This document shows positions 9,608 to 16,408 of a stretch of DNA of 64,000 nucleotides, in pieces. Under the pieces are notes generated by a model. It was not told the DNA's origin. It made no database searches and worked only from the letters and a program-made list of their open reading frames with translations. The stretch spans positions 1-64,000 of the forward strand of contig NZ_ABCM01000003.1 in the NCBI RefSeq assembly GCF_000170795.1, in the 5' to 3' direction. Source of the stretch: Pedobacter sp. BAL39. Its GTDB lineage: Bacteria; Bacteroidota; Bacteroidia; Sphingobacteriales; Sphingobacteriaceae. The first letter of the stretch is position 1. Every line of letters starts with the position of its first letter. The position numbers were made by a program, and so were the translations under genes.

Positions 9608-9778
9608 ATGAAAACCGAAGCTGTATTGAATTTAATTGCAAAAATGATCACAGATATGATTCTGAGGGAGCTTGATGAAGGCAAGGATCCGTTAAATGAG
9701 GAATATGGGTATTTCGGCGTGATGGTGCCAGTGATTTCGGTCAAACCGTGCCACTTAAAAGATCATACAATGATATAA
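9608..9778 (+). other. small reading frame running into the IS left end
   Basis: An ATG-initiated frame (MKTEAVLNLIAKM...) runs for 56 codons. Its last 24 codons are inside the left end of the IS21-like element that begins at 9706. If the element and one copy of its GAATA duplication are removed, the frame reaches TGA immediately (GAA TAT TGA), giving a 33-residue peptide. The product is not recognised and there is no clear ribosome binding site. It may be a real small gene extended by the insertion, or the remnant of a longer one. Confidence 0.3.
9701..9705. repeat. target-site duplication GAATA, left copy
   Basis: The five bases directly left of the IS21-like element are GAATA. The same five bases follow its right end at 12281-12285. 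Five base pairs is a usual duplication length for this family, so the pair fixes the element borders at 9706 and 12280. Confidence 0.88.
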
Positions 9779-9789
9779 AAAAGCTGGGA

Positions 9790-10527
9790 TTATTCCTTTT
9801 TCAATATTCCTTTTCTGAGGGATTCACCTTTCAGATCAATCCTGTGTGAGGAGTTTACAATCCGATCCAATATTGCATCTGCAATAGTTCCTTCACCACC
9901 GATAATTTCGTACCATGCCGAGACTGGTATTTGTGAGGATATGATAGTTGATTTTTTACCATGCCGGTCGTCTATAATATCCATCAGTGTTTCCCGGTCC
10001 TGGTTATCGAAAGCCTGCAGTCCAAAGTCATCCAGTATGAGCAGATCCATTTTAGTTAGTTTTTCCAGTTCCTTGAGGTAGGTTCCATCAACTTTGCTCA
10101 ATTTCAGCTTTTTGATCAGCCTGGCGGTTACTGTATAGAGTGTTTTTACTCCAGTAAGACATGCCTGATGTCCAAGGGCCTGTGAGAGATAGCTTTTGCC
10201 TGTGCCGGAGGCGCCACATATAATGATGTTCTCCTTTCTCATTGTAAAGTCCAGTGTGCCAAGTCGTGCAAACATGTTCTTGTCCAGATTTCTTTCACTG
10301 GCATAGTTTATATCGGCAAGACTGGCGTTCTGCCTAAAGTTTGCCAGTTTCAGCAACCGATCAATTTTGTTGTTCTCGCGGTCTTCCCACTGATGGTCGG
10401 TCAGTAGTGCCAGGTATTCATCGCATGTGATGCCTTCAAACCTGTTTTCCTTTACATACTGTTGGTGTAATTGAGCCATCGCCCCAAGGCGCATGTTACG
10501 TAGTTTTTCAACTGTCTGATTATTCAT
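9790..10527 (-). CDS. istB: IS21-type helper ATPase IstB
   Basis: AAA+ ATPase of 245 aa that helps the transposase choose and engage target DNA. The Walker A sequence is GASGTGKSYLSQALG and the Walker B sequence is LLILDDFGLQ, both typical of the DnaC/IstB group. The N-terminus (VEKLRNMRLGAM) matches IstB proteins. It lies 21 nt downstream of istA on the same strand, so the two form the usual transposition operon. Full length with no frameshift. Confidence 0.95.
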   Translation of the reverse strand: MNNQTVEKLRNMRLGAMAQLHQQYVKENRFEGITCDEYLALLTDHQWEDRENNKIDRLLKLANFRQNASLADINYASERNLDKNMFARLGTLDFTMRKENIIICGASGTGKSYLSQALGHQACLTGVKTLYTVTARLIKKLKLSKVDGTYLKELEKLTKMDLLILDDFGLQAFDNQDRETLMDIIDDRHGKKSTIISSQIPVSAWYEIIGGEGTIADAILDRIVNSSHRIDLKGESLRKGILKKE

Positions 10528-10548
10528 TGTTGTGATTTTTGATTGTCT

Positions 10549-12102
10549 TTATTGGTAAGCGGAAGCACCGCGTATGTTGTTATGAAAAGGTATATGTGGT
10601 TTTATGGTATCGGGTTGCTCATCAATAGCGGGCAGTCTGTCCATATTATTTTTCAGGATGTTCTTTATGCGCAGGTAAGAGCAGCTATCTGTTGCCAGAG
10701 CCCTTTTGCAGGCATTATTGAGCCGCTCAGAGCCATAGGAACGGTTCAAATGAATAATGCCCAAAGAGCGCTTATAGCTTATTTCCGGGTAATCCTGCGA
10801 GGCCAGTACTTTTTCTATGCATGCCAAAACATATTCACCATGTGGCAACGCTTTTTTCCTGAAGAACTCAGGGCTCCAATCCGAGTAGAACTTATGTGTG
10901 CTGCTCAAGTGATCTGTGTTAGTGATGTAGCTACCTTTATTCAGGTTACGCTGATGCAGGGCAATCCTCTCATGATTATAATAGATCTCAATACGACTCT
11001 TGGTGTAGTGGATCATGGTCTCCTTTCCAATATATCGGTAGGGAACACTGTAATAACATTTGTCAGGAGAAAAGTATGCGTAACCCATCTTCTGCACCTT
11101 GGCCCTTTTATAGTCTTTCATTTCATAGGTACTGGGTGGTAGCTCTTTTAGATACTGACGTTCAATACTTTGGAAGAGTTCAATACGGCTGGATTCTTTT
11201 CGTTTGAACAAAAGCGTGTTGTAACACTCCAATAAGACAGCAATTTCCCTGTTAAGATCTTCCAGAGAAAAGAAGGTCATTTCCCGTAGAGCATAATAAA
11301 TACGCTGGTAGACCAAATGCACCGCATTCTCAACCAGCGCCTTGTCCTGGGGAGCGTAACTACGGGTGGGGTTGATAACACAATTATAATGGCGGGCAAA
11401 GTCTTTAAAGCTACGGTTGATATCGGCCTCGTATTTACTCGATCTGTTAACTGCGGACTTAAGGTTATCCGATACAATCGCTTTAGGCGATCCGCCATAG
11501 AAACGTAAGGCATCAGCACAACATGATAGCATGTCTTCGCGTTTTTGGCTCATACATGCCTGAACATAAGTGTACTGGCTGCAGGGAAGTATGGCTACAA
11601 ATACTTCCACGGGAACAATCTCCCCGGTCTGCTTATCGATGATCTGCAGCTTTTTACCGGCAAAGTCTATGAACATTTCTTCGCCAGCCAAGTGCTGAAG
11701 TTTCATTGACCCTTTTTCTTTAGGATACTTGCGGCGAAAATGCTCAAGGAACTGCGTATAACTGTAAGGTTCTGCCGCCAGCTCAACATATTGCTGATAA
11801 TGATACAGGAAGGTAAAACCGGGATGGTTCCGGGCCTTGTTGACCCCCTCAAAATAAAGCATGAGCTCATTGTGGCGAATGGTGTCCAGGGTGGTATGTG
11901 ATGAGAACAGTTCGGATAAGGCAACCGTATCAAACCCCAGAAGCTCCTGACATGAATAGTCGCTACCAGCAAATAGTTGCATATAGGTGTTGACAGTGTT
12001 ACGGGAAATACCGAGAACAGAACCTATTTTACGGTTACTGTAACCCTCCAGATGTAATGTGAGTATTTGTTTTAAGTCCATCGGATCAAGTTTGTTGGCC
12101 AT
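10549..12102 (-). CDS. istA: IS21-type transposase IstA
   Basis: DDE transposase of 517 aa. I start it at 12102 (MANKLDPMDLKQIL) and not at the first ATG of the frame (12216), because the extra 38 codons run through the terminal repeats. An N-terminal helix-turn-helix (GYSNRKIGSVLGISRNTVNTYM) precedes an integrase core containing EEMFIDFAGKKLQI, IVSDNLKSAVNR and APQDKALVENAVHLV, which supply the catalytic acidic residues. The C-terminal YxxPDKCYYSVPYRYIG segment is typical of Bacteroidota IstA. The gene appears intact. Confidence 0.93.
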   Translation of the reverse strand: MANKLDPMDLKQILTLHLEGYSNRKIGSVLGISRNTVNTYMQLFAGSDYSCQELLGFDTVALSELFSSHTTLDTIRHNELMLYFEGVNKARNHPGFTFLYHYQQYVELAAEPYSYTQFLEHFRRKYPKEKGSMKLQHLAGEEMFIDFAGKKLQIIDKQTGEIVPVEVFVAILPCSQYTYVQACMSQKREDMLSCCADALRFYGGSPKAIVSDNLKSAVNRSSKYEADINRSFKDFARHYNCVINPTRSYAPQDKALVENAVHLVYQRIYYALREMTFFSLEDLNREIAVLLECYNTLLFKRKESSRIELFQSIERQYLKELPPSTYEMKDYKRAKVQKMGYAYFSPDKCYYSVPYRYIGKETMIHYTKSRIEIYYNHERIALHQRNLNKGSYITNTDHLSSTHKFYSDWSPEFFRKKALPHGEYVLACIEKVLASQDYPEISYKRSLGIIHLNRSYGSERLNNACKRALATDSCSYLRIKNILKNNMDRLPAIDEQPDTIKPHIPFHNNIRGASAYQ

Positions 12103-12150
12103 ATCGCTGTATTTAATAGCGATAAGGTAATTCTTTCTTGATCTTTTAAA

Positions 12151-12280
12151 GTGGCACAGTTTGAACCGTAAAAACCGATAAATGGATGAAAATTTAAACC
12201 ACCAAAGTGGCATCATTTAAACCGTAATCGCTGGCACTAACAGACCGAAATAGCTGGCACCATTCGAACCGTAATATCCA
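12151..12280 (-). repeat. multiple terminal repeats at the right end of the IS
   Basis: Read on the minus strand, four degenerate copies of a unit of the form ATTnCGGTTnnAAnnGTGCCA(G/C) occur at about 12258-12280, 12231-12251, 12206-12228 and 12151-12172. The left end has two related units at about 9706-9731 and 9734-9756. IS21-type IstA binds such repeated sites at the ends, so these are probably the transposase binding sites. The asymmetry (four against two) is seen directly. Confidence 0.75.
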
Positions 12281-12285
12281 GAATA
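12281..12285. repeat. target-site duplication GAATA, right copy
   Basis: Right-hand copy of the 5-bp direct repeat made on insertion. Joining 9705 to 12286 restores the pre-insertion sequence AAATGAGGAATATTGATTTG. Confidence 0.88.
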
Positions 12286-12460
12286 TTGATTTGATAATCA
12301 ACTGGTCGTGGTTTTGGTGGAAATGATGATCATATGTGAGAGGGAATTCGAACTATTATTTGCTTGATTATCAGTGTTTTAAAAAAAAGGCGAATGATAA
12401 AAGAACCCCTATCTCAAAGATTTAACTTAATTGTTAATCAGCGGTATAGGGTTTTTTGTT

Positions 12461-12489
12461 GTGGAGCCGAGGAGGGCTTAAACGAACCC
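12461..12489 (-). repeat. degenerate copy of the ssrA 3' end (possible att site)
   Basis: The sequence GTGGAGCCGA, then an AGGG-containing spacer, then CGAACCCTT matches the terminal stem and T-arm of the tmRNA gene at 14190-14215 in the same order and orientation. The spacer is 12 nt here and 7 nt in ssrA. A partial tmRNA or tRNA 3' end left at the far border is the usual trace of an element integrated there. The match is short and imperfect, so chance or an older tRNA remnant remains possible. Confidence 0.45.
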
Positions 12490-12668
12490 TTTTTACGGCT
12501 TTTGATGTTGGTAAAGGCGGTTAATGAGGAAAATGTTTTGGTGAAAGCGGTTGAAGATGAAATTGAAATTTGATCAATTTTGAGAGGAAAGGGGGCTCTT
12601 GCTGAACACGTACTTTGGCAAATTAACAGGCGTTAAATTTTTCATTAAATAAAATAATAGCCATAAAT

Positions 12669-13391
12669 TTAGTATCCATTATTTTTATTAATATTCTTGC
12701 ATAATCCATCTATATCAGGGAATAGATATTCAAAGTTGACACCTAAGTAATTCAAATTCTCTAAGATTTTGGGTTTTTCATCACTTGGGATTTCAAAATG
12801 ATATATACTTAAAAAATGAAGCATATCACTTTCCAAACCAACAAAATTACCTGAGATTGTACCATTCGGATTTATAGATGGTCGATAGTGATGAACAGAA
12901 AACCACCCGTGCTGAGCAATTACCCTAGGATTATTAGAATTAGGACGAAAAATTTTTGTAGAGGTTAAACTGAGAGGATCCAAATCTAATTGCGGATTAA
13001 AAATGGAATCCTGATAAGTCCTATAAAAATAAAAATGCCCATTCGCATTGTTGTCATTTCCTATACAGGCGAACCATGTTGCTACCAATGCATTAGTTGA
13101 CCAGTCTAATAATCTTGTAGCCATTCCATGGTGTTGTGCAATGGCTAACAAGTCGATGTCTTTTATTGCATCTTGTTCTAAGAAACGGCCACCACGAATC
13201 CTTAATTCTCCTAACATATTTCTTTCTAGATCAGTCGTGTCAACTGTTGGATCTAATCTCGCTATTGCAGGCAAAAGAGGTTTAAAACATGATTGACCAC
13301 GGAAGAGGTTTATAGTACCTGGATCAGGCTTTCCAAGTGAAATTATTTTACTAATAAAACTCTCCCACCCATTCCACCCAACTTCTTTCAT
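12669..13391 (-). CDS. FRG domain-containing protein
   Basis: Protein of 240 aa with the FRG domain, named for the FRG motif, here at residues 30-32 in INLFRGQS. The second family signature AIAQHHGMATRLLDWSTNALVATWFAC follows around residues 87-113. The biochemical function of the domain is unknown; it is common in accessory regions, prophages and near restriction or abortive-infection genes. No signal peptide is seen, so it should be cytoplasmic. It lies 27 nt downstream of the HigBA pair on the same strand and shares that pair's AT-rich composition, unlike the surrounding metabolic genes, which suggests acquisition by transfer. A role in phage defence is possible but not shown. Confidence 0.85.
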   Translation of the reverse strand: MKEVGWNGWESFISKIISLGKPDPGTINLFRGQSCFKPLLPAIARLDPTVDTTDLERNMLGELRIRGGRFLEQDAIKDIDLLAIAQHHGMATRLLDWSTNALVATWFACIGNDNNANGHFYFYRTYQDSIFNPQLDLDPLSLTSTKIFRPNSNNPRVIAQHGWFSVHHYRPSINPNGTISGNFVGLESDMLHFLSIYHFEIPSDEKPKILENLNYLGVNFEYLFPDIDGLCKNINKNNGY

Positions 13392-13418
13392 TTTCGATCA
13401 ATCGTGCTAAAACAAGAT

Positions 13419-13715
13419 TTACGAGGCTATCGCAAATGCTTTTATATTTCCAAATTCCTCCGATTTATCAATTAGCTCATTTTCTATGTCATAATCGTCT
13501 TGCAAGCCTAGCCAGAACCTTGCGGAATTGCCAAAGAAGATACTTAAACGTAGAGCAGTATCCGCCGTTACTCTTCTATTTCCTTTAATAATTTCTGAAA
13601 TACGAGTTTGAGGGATATTGGTTTCCTTCGCTAGACGATAAGCAGTAATATTTAAAGGGATCAAAAATTCTTCATTTAGAATTTCACCCGGATGAATGTT
13701 AGGTAGCTTTTCCAT
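13419..13715 (-). CDS. higA: HigA-family antitoxin (XRE-type HTH)
   Basis: Antitoxin of about 98 aa. The start MEKLPNIHPGEILNEEF at 13715 matches the conserved N-terminus of HigA proteins (IHPGExLxEEFL), so I prefer it to an upstream TTG at 13739. The helix-turn-helix spans roughly residues 25-55 (AYRLAKETNIPQTRISEIIKG), and FFGNSARFWLGLQDDYD is the typical C-terminal segment. It follows the toxin gene by 10 nt, giving the toxin-first order usual for higBA. It should neutralise HigB and repress the operon promoter. Confidence 0.9.
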   Translation of the reverse strand: MEKLPNIHPGEILNEEFLIPLNITAYRLAKETNIPQTRISEIIKGNRRVTADTALRLSIFFGNSARFWLGLQDDYDIENELIDKSEEFGNIKAFAIAS

Positions 13716-13725
13716 AATACATTTA

Positions 13726-14007
13726 TTAATGATAATCAATAATTTCTACTTCGCTCGCATTTCCGTCCGACCATTTGAAAATTATACGCCACTGGTCGTT
13801 TATGCGGATACTATAGTAATCCTTTAAATCACCTTTTTTCTTCTCCAATTTATTAGATGGTGGAATGGTTAAATCTTGAATATTCTGTGAGTTACTAATC
13901 ATACGTAGCTTTCTCCTGCCTATAGTTTGTATTTCTATAGGTAGCTTTGATACCCTAATACCATTCCATATTTTCTCTGTGTCTTTAGATCCGAAAGAAA
14001 GTATCAT
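13726..14007 (-). CDS. higB: HigB-like toxin (RelE/ParE superfamily mRNA interferase)
   Basis: Small toxin of 93 aa. It starts MILSFGSKDTEKIWNG, and the C-terminal half contains NKLEKKKGDLKDYYSIRIN and QWRIIFKWSDG, the conserved core of HigB/plasmid-maintenance killer proteins. HigB cleaves mRNA on the ribosome when free of HigA. The gene is first in the operon and lies about 180 nt from the 3' end of ssrA. The low GC content matches the FRG gene downstream rather than the chromosome. Confidence 0.9.
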   Translation of the reverse strand: MILSFGSKDTEKIWNGIRVSKLPIEIQTIGRRKLRMISNSQNIQDLTIPPSNKLEKKKGDLKDYYSIRINDQWRIIFKWSDGNASEVEIIDYH

Positions 14008-14160
14008 ATTAACTTCATGCGTTACTAACGTTAAAGGTAAGCATTAGTATGTACATTGTCAATACCCCCATTCTATTTTTACAATTCTTTTTAGGACTTG
14101 CCGTTTTCTACACATGACACTGATTCTAATGTATATGTATAAAATTACATATCAATAAAA

Positions 14161-14187
14161 AGACCTCTGAGATGATCTCAGAGGTCT
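14161..14187 (-). terminator. intrinsic terminator of ssrA
   Basis: Perfect 12-bp stem (AGACCTCTGAGA / TCTCAGAGGTCT) with a 3-nt loop. On the minus strand it is followed by a T-run at 14157-14160. It lies immediately after the tmRNA 3' end and so ends ssrA transcription. Confidence 0.9.
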
Positions 14188-14190
14188 TAG

Positions 14191-14554
14191 TGGAGCCGAA
14201 GGGGTTCGAACCCTTGTCCAGTTGTGTGGCAAATTATGCCTTCTACATGCTTGTTTTCCATTTTATTGTCGGGAGCAGACGGGCCGGAAACCTACCTTGT
14301 CTTTTTCCTTAGGTACTTTATCTCACAACTGTACCGTACCTTACAATTGCCAGCGTTGTTATTTCGATGCCCCTGGTTCTAACCTAACATCGCAGCAGTC
14401 AGAGGGACAAAAGCTATGCTAATTCTAAATTAGGCAGCTAAGGCGTAGTTATTTTCGCCAATTATAGTTTGAATGTTCTCTTTTAAGTGCTCTCCATACA
14501 ACGCACTGCATGCTAACATACGTACCTCCACCCTGTCAAATCCAAAACGGCCCC
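14191..14554 (-). ncRNA. ssrA: transfer-messenger RNA (tmRNA)
   Basis: About 364 nt. The 5' end reads GGGGCCGTTTTGGATTTGAC and the 3' end CGAACCCCTTCGGCTCCA; the 7-bp acceptor stems GGGGCCG and CGGCTCC pair with one G-U. The tag frame ends GGC GAA AAT AAC TAC GCC TTA GCT GCC TAA, encoding GENNYALAA, at 14430-14459 on the minus strand. This is the usual Bacteroidota degradation tag. The CCA tail is not encoded. With SmpB it rescues stalled ribosomes. A -7-like box TATATTTG lies upstream, and a strong terminator follows. Confidence 0.96.
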
Positions 14555-14607
14555 AGTACATAGCTGATGGCGTGCAGGTTAACTAATCCATGACTACCAT
14601 CAGGTTA

Positions 14608-14615
14608 CAAATATA
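14608..14615 (-). promoter_or_regulatory. -7 box of the probable ssrA promoter
   Basis: TATATTTG on the minus strand fits the Bacteroidota TAnnTTTG box. It lies about 54 nt before the mature tmRNA 5' end, leaving room for a trimmed leader. No clear TTG element was found 19 nt upstream. Confidence 0.4.
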
Positions 14616-14621
14616 CGAATT

Positions 14622-15824
14622 TTATGCTAAAGTCCTGCCGGGATATTGCTGAAGCGCAAATTCCAGGCAGTCCATGGCATTATTAATGTCGTCAGTATTC
14701 AACACATAAGCCATCCTTACCTCGTTGCTGCCAGAGCCTGCCGAAGAGTAGAATCCTGTCGCAGGAGCCATCATCACGGTCTGTCCCTCATGCTCAAAAC
14801 TTTCAAGGATCCATTGACAGAAAGCATCTGCATTATCAATCGGGAACTTTGCCACCACATAGAAAGCACCACCCGGATTAGGACAAAAAACACCTTCAAT
14901 TGCATTCAGTCTTTTAACGATCGTGTCCCTACGGAGGGTATATTCTTTATTTACCGCTTCAAAATAGCTGTCGGGAGTATCTACAGCTGCAGCACCTGCA
15001 ATTTGTTCAACCATACCCGGACTTAACCTGGCCTGGGCAAACTTCAATCCGGATTTGATCACTTCCTTGTTTTTGGTGATCAGGCAGCCCAGACGTGCGC
15101 CACAAGCACTGTATCTCTTGGAAACGGTATCCATCACTACCACATGGTCATCGATACCATCCAGGTGCATAGGAGAGATGAACTCCTTGCCATCATAGCA
15201 GAACTCGCGATATGCCTCATCCGAAAACAGGAACAAATCGTATTTCAGGCAAAGTGCTTTCAATGCTTCCAGTTCTTCCCTTGAATACAGATAACCAGTA
15301 GGATTATTCGGGTTGCAAATGATGATTGCTTTAGTCTTTTCAGTAATCAGCTTTTCAAACTCTGCAATTGGTGGAAGCGCAAAGCCAGTCTCTATATAAG
15401 ATAAGATAGGTTTTACAACTACATTACTCATGCAGGCAAAACCGTTATAATTGGCATAAAAAGGCTCCGGGATAATGATCTCATCACCTTCATTAACGCA
15501 GGTCTGCATGGCGATGGTAATGGCTTCAGAACCACCCACAGTTACGAGAATGTCTTCCGGAGTGATGCCATATCCCAGTTTATTATAATAGGAGGCCAGT
15601 TTGGTCCTGTATGCTAATGTTCCTTCAGATGGCGTGTATGCCCATACATCGAAATCAATGTTTTTTATCGCGTCGAGCATCACTTCAGGAGTAGCAATAT
15701 CAGGTTGACCGATGTTGAGGTGATATACCTTTTTGCCGTCCTTCTTTGCCTGATCAGCAAAGGGCGTTAGTTTTCTTATAGGTGAAGCGGGCATTTGAAC
15801 CCCTTTTTCTGAGATTTTTGGCAT
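14622..15824 (-). CDS. pyridoxal phosphate-dependent aminotransferase (class I, aspartate/aromatic type)
   Basis: Fold-type I aminotransferase of 400 aa. The start MPKISEKGVQMPASPIRKL matches the typical N-terminus of Bacteroidota homologues. Key segments are NIGQPDIATP, NPNNPTG near residue 171, SDEAY near residue 201 and the PLP lysine Lys236 in DTVSKRY. In related genomes such enzymes are annotated as aspartate or aromatic aminotransferases, which would fit the aromatic pathway genes a few kilobases away. They are not in the same operon. The exact substrate is not readable from sequence. The start codon lies only 11 nt from the T-run of an upstream terminator, so its own promoter must be very close or overlapping. 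Confidence 0.9.
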   Translation of the reverse strand: MPKISEKGVQMPASPIRKLTPFADQAKKDGKKVYHLNIGQPDIATPEVMLDAIKNIDFDVWAYTPSEGTLAYRTKLASYYNKLGYGITPEDILVTVGGSEAITIAMQTCVNEGDEIIIPEPFYANYNGFACMSNVVVKPILSYIETGFALPPIAEFEKLITEKTKAIIICNPNNPTGYLYSREELEALKALCLKYDLFLFSDEAYREFCYDGKEFISPMHLDGIDDHVVVMDTVSKRYSACGARLGCLITKNKEVIKSGLKFAQARLSPGMVEQIAGAAAVDTPDSYFEAVNKEYTLRRDTIVKRLNAIEGVFCPNPGGAFYVVAKFPIDNADAFCQWILESFEHEGQTVMMAPATGFYSSAGSGSNEVRMAYVLNTDDINNAMDCLEFALQQYPGRTLA

Positions 15825-15840
15825 GGCGCAAAAATAAAAA

Positions 15841-15860
15841 ACCTCGTCAATTAACGAGGT
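15841..15860 (-). terminator. intrinsic terminator after the DUF1573 gene
   Basis: A 7-bp stem (ACCTCGT / ACGAGGT) with a 6-nt loop, followed on the minus strand by a T-rich run at 15835-15840. It should end transcription of the DUF1573 gene just before the aminotransferase gene. Confidence 0.75.
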
Positions 15861-15887
15861 CTTTATTAAAAATATCTGTTTAAATTT

Positions 15888-16280
15888 TTACTTCGAAGCT
15901 GCAGCTACAGTTTCACCTTTAATATACAATACCTTTGTAGTGGTTTTTGCATTTGAAGTGATGGTAATGCTTTTGCTGAATGGCAATGCAGCACCTGTAG
16001 GATTGTAGGTTACCTTGATCACACCAGAATCACCTTTTTTAACGGGTGTTTGTGTATAAGTAGGAACAGTACATCCGCAGGTAGTCTCTACCTTAGTGAT
16101 GATTAAAGGCTGATCGCCTATGTTAGTAAACGAAAATTCCACTGTGGCCGGTTTTCCTGTAGGAATCTTACCAAAGTCGTGGCTTTCTTTCGCAAATTTA
16201 AATTCAGCGGGTTTTGACTGAGCGTTAGCAGCAACAGTTACTCCTAAAAACAATGTAAATAACAACAGTAGCTTTTTCAT
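15888..16280 (-). CDS. DUF1573 domain protein, secreted
   Basis: Protein of 130 aa with a signal peptide (ends near VAANAQ, residue 20). The body is a single immunoglobulin-like DUF1573 domain with FAKESHDFGKIPTGKPATVEFSFTN, then VETTCGCTVP carrying the conserved CGC pair. Such proteins are abundant in Bacteroidota envelopes and have no established activity. A near-consensus promoter lies just upstream (TTG, 19 nt, TAAATTTG), and a terminator follows, so it is a single-gene transcript and probably well expressed. Confidence 0.9.
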   Translation of the reverse strand: MKKLLLLFTLFLGVTVAANAQSKPAEFKFAKESHDFGKIPTGKPATVEFSFTNIGDQPLIITKVETTCGCTVPTYTQTPVKKGDSGVIKVTYNPTGAALPFSKSITITSNAKTTTKVLYIKGETVAAASK

Positions 16281-16297
16281 GATTATGGTGTTTTAAG

Positions 16298-16327
16298 CAA
16301 ATTTAATGTTCTTGACTGTTAATTCAA
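16298..16327 (-). promoter_or_regulatory. consensus Bacteroidota promoter of the DUF1573 gene
   Basis: On the minus strand TTG at 16325-16327 is followed by exactly 19 nt and then TAAATTTG at 16298-16305. This fits the primary sigma factor consensus of the phylum (TTTG, N19, TAnnTTTG). The box ends 17 nt before the ATG at 16280. Confidence 0.75.
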
Positions 16328-16384
16328 AAACTATTCCAACATATAAATTACCTTTCAGCCATAAGTCATACTTTAACTTTTATG

Positions 16385-16392
16385 TATCTTTG
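16385..16392 (+). promoter_or_regulatory. -7 box of the E1 gene
   Basis: TATCTTTG matches TAnnTTTG and lies 16 nt before the ATG. No TTG is found 19 nt upstream (AAG instead), so this is a weaker prediction. Confidence 0.45.
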
Positions 16393-16408
16393 ACGCCTAA
16401 CTAATTTT

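Larger units (their letters stand above)
9706..12280 (-). mobile_element. IS21-family insertion sequence (istA-istB)
   Basis: A complete element of about 2575 bp carrying istA and istB on the minus strand. Its ends start with TGGGTATTTCGG on the left and, reading inward on the other strand, TGGATATTACGG on the right; both continue to ATGGTGCCAG. They obey the TG...CA rule of the family. The flanking pentamer GAATA occurs at 9701-9705 and again at 12281-12285, which is a clean 5-bp target duplication. Several degenerate internal copies of the end motif lie inside both ends, as is usual for IS21 transposase binding sites. Both genes are intact, so the copy may still be active. Confidence 0.93.
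12281..12668. other. gene-poor stretch between the IS and the FRG gene
   Basis: No convincing gene is present. A 69-codon TTG-initiated frame at 12364-12573 has no recognisable product. The stretch holds a tmRNA-3'-end-like sequence at 12461-12489, preceded by an imperfect inverted repeat (AACCCCTAT ... ATAGGGTTT). The DNA is AT-rich and looks like the eroded edge of an integrated element. Confidence 0.5.

Noticed and set aside
10543..11142. 199-codon frame on the plus strand
   Set aside because: It is fully antisense to istA, has no recognisable motif, and its codon pattern is explained by the transposase on the other strand.
12364..12573. 69-codon TTG-initiated frame
   Set aside because: It overlaps the degenerate tmRNA-like fragment, has a run of A near its start and no recognisable product.
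14222..14422. 66-codon frame inside the tmRNA gene
   Set aside because: It lies within a clearly folded structural RNA.
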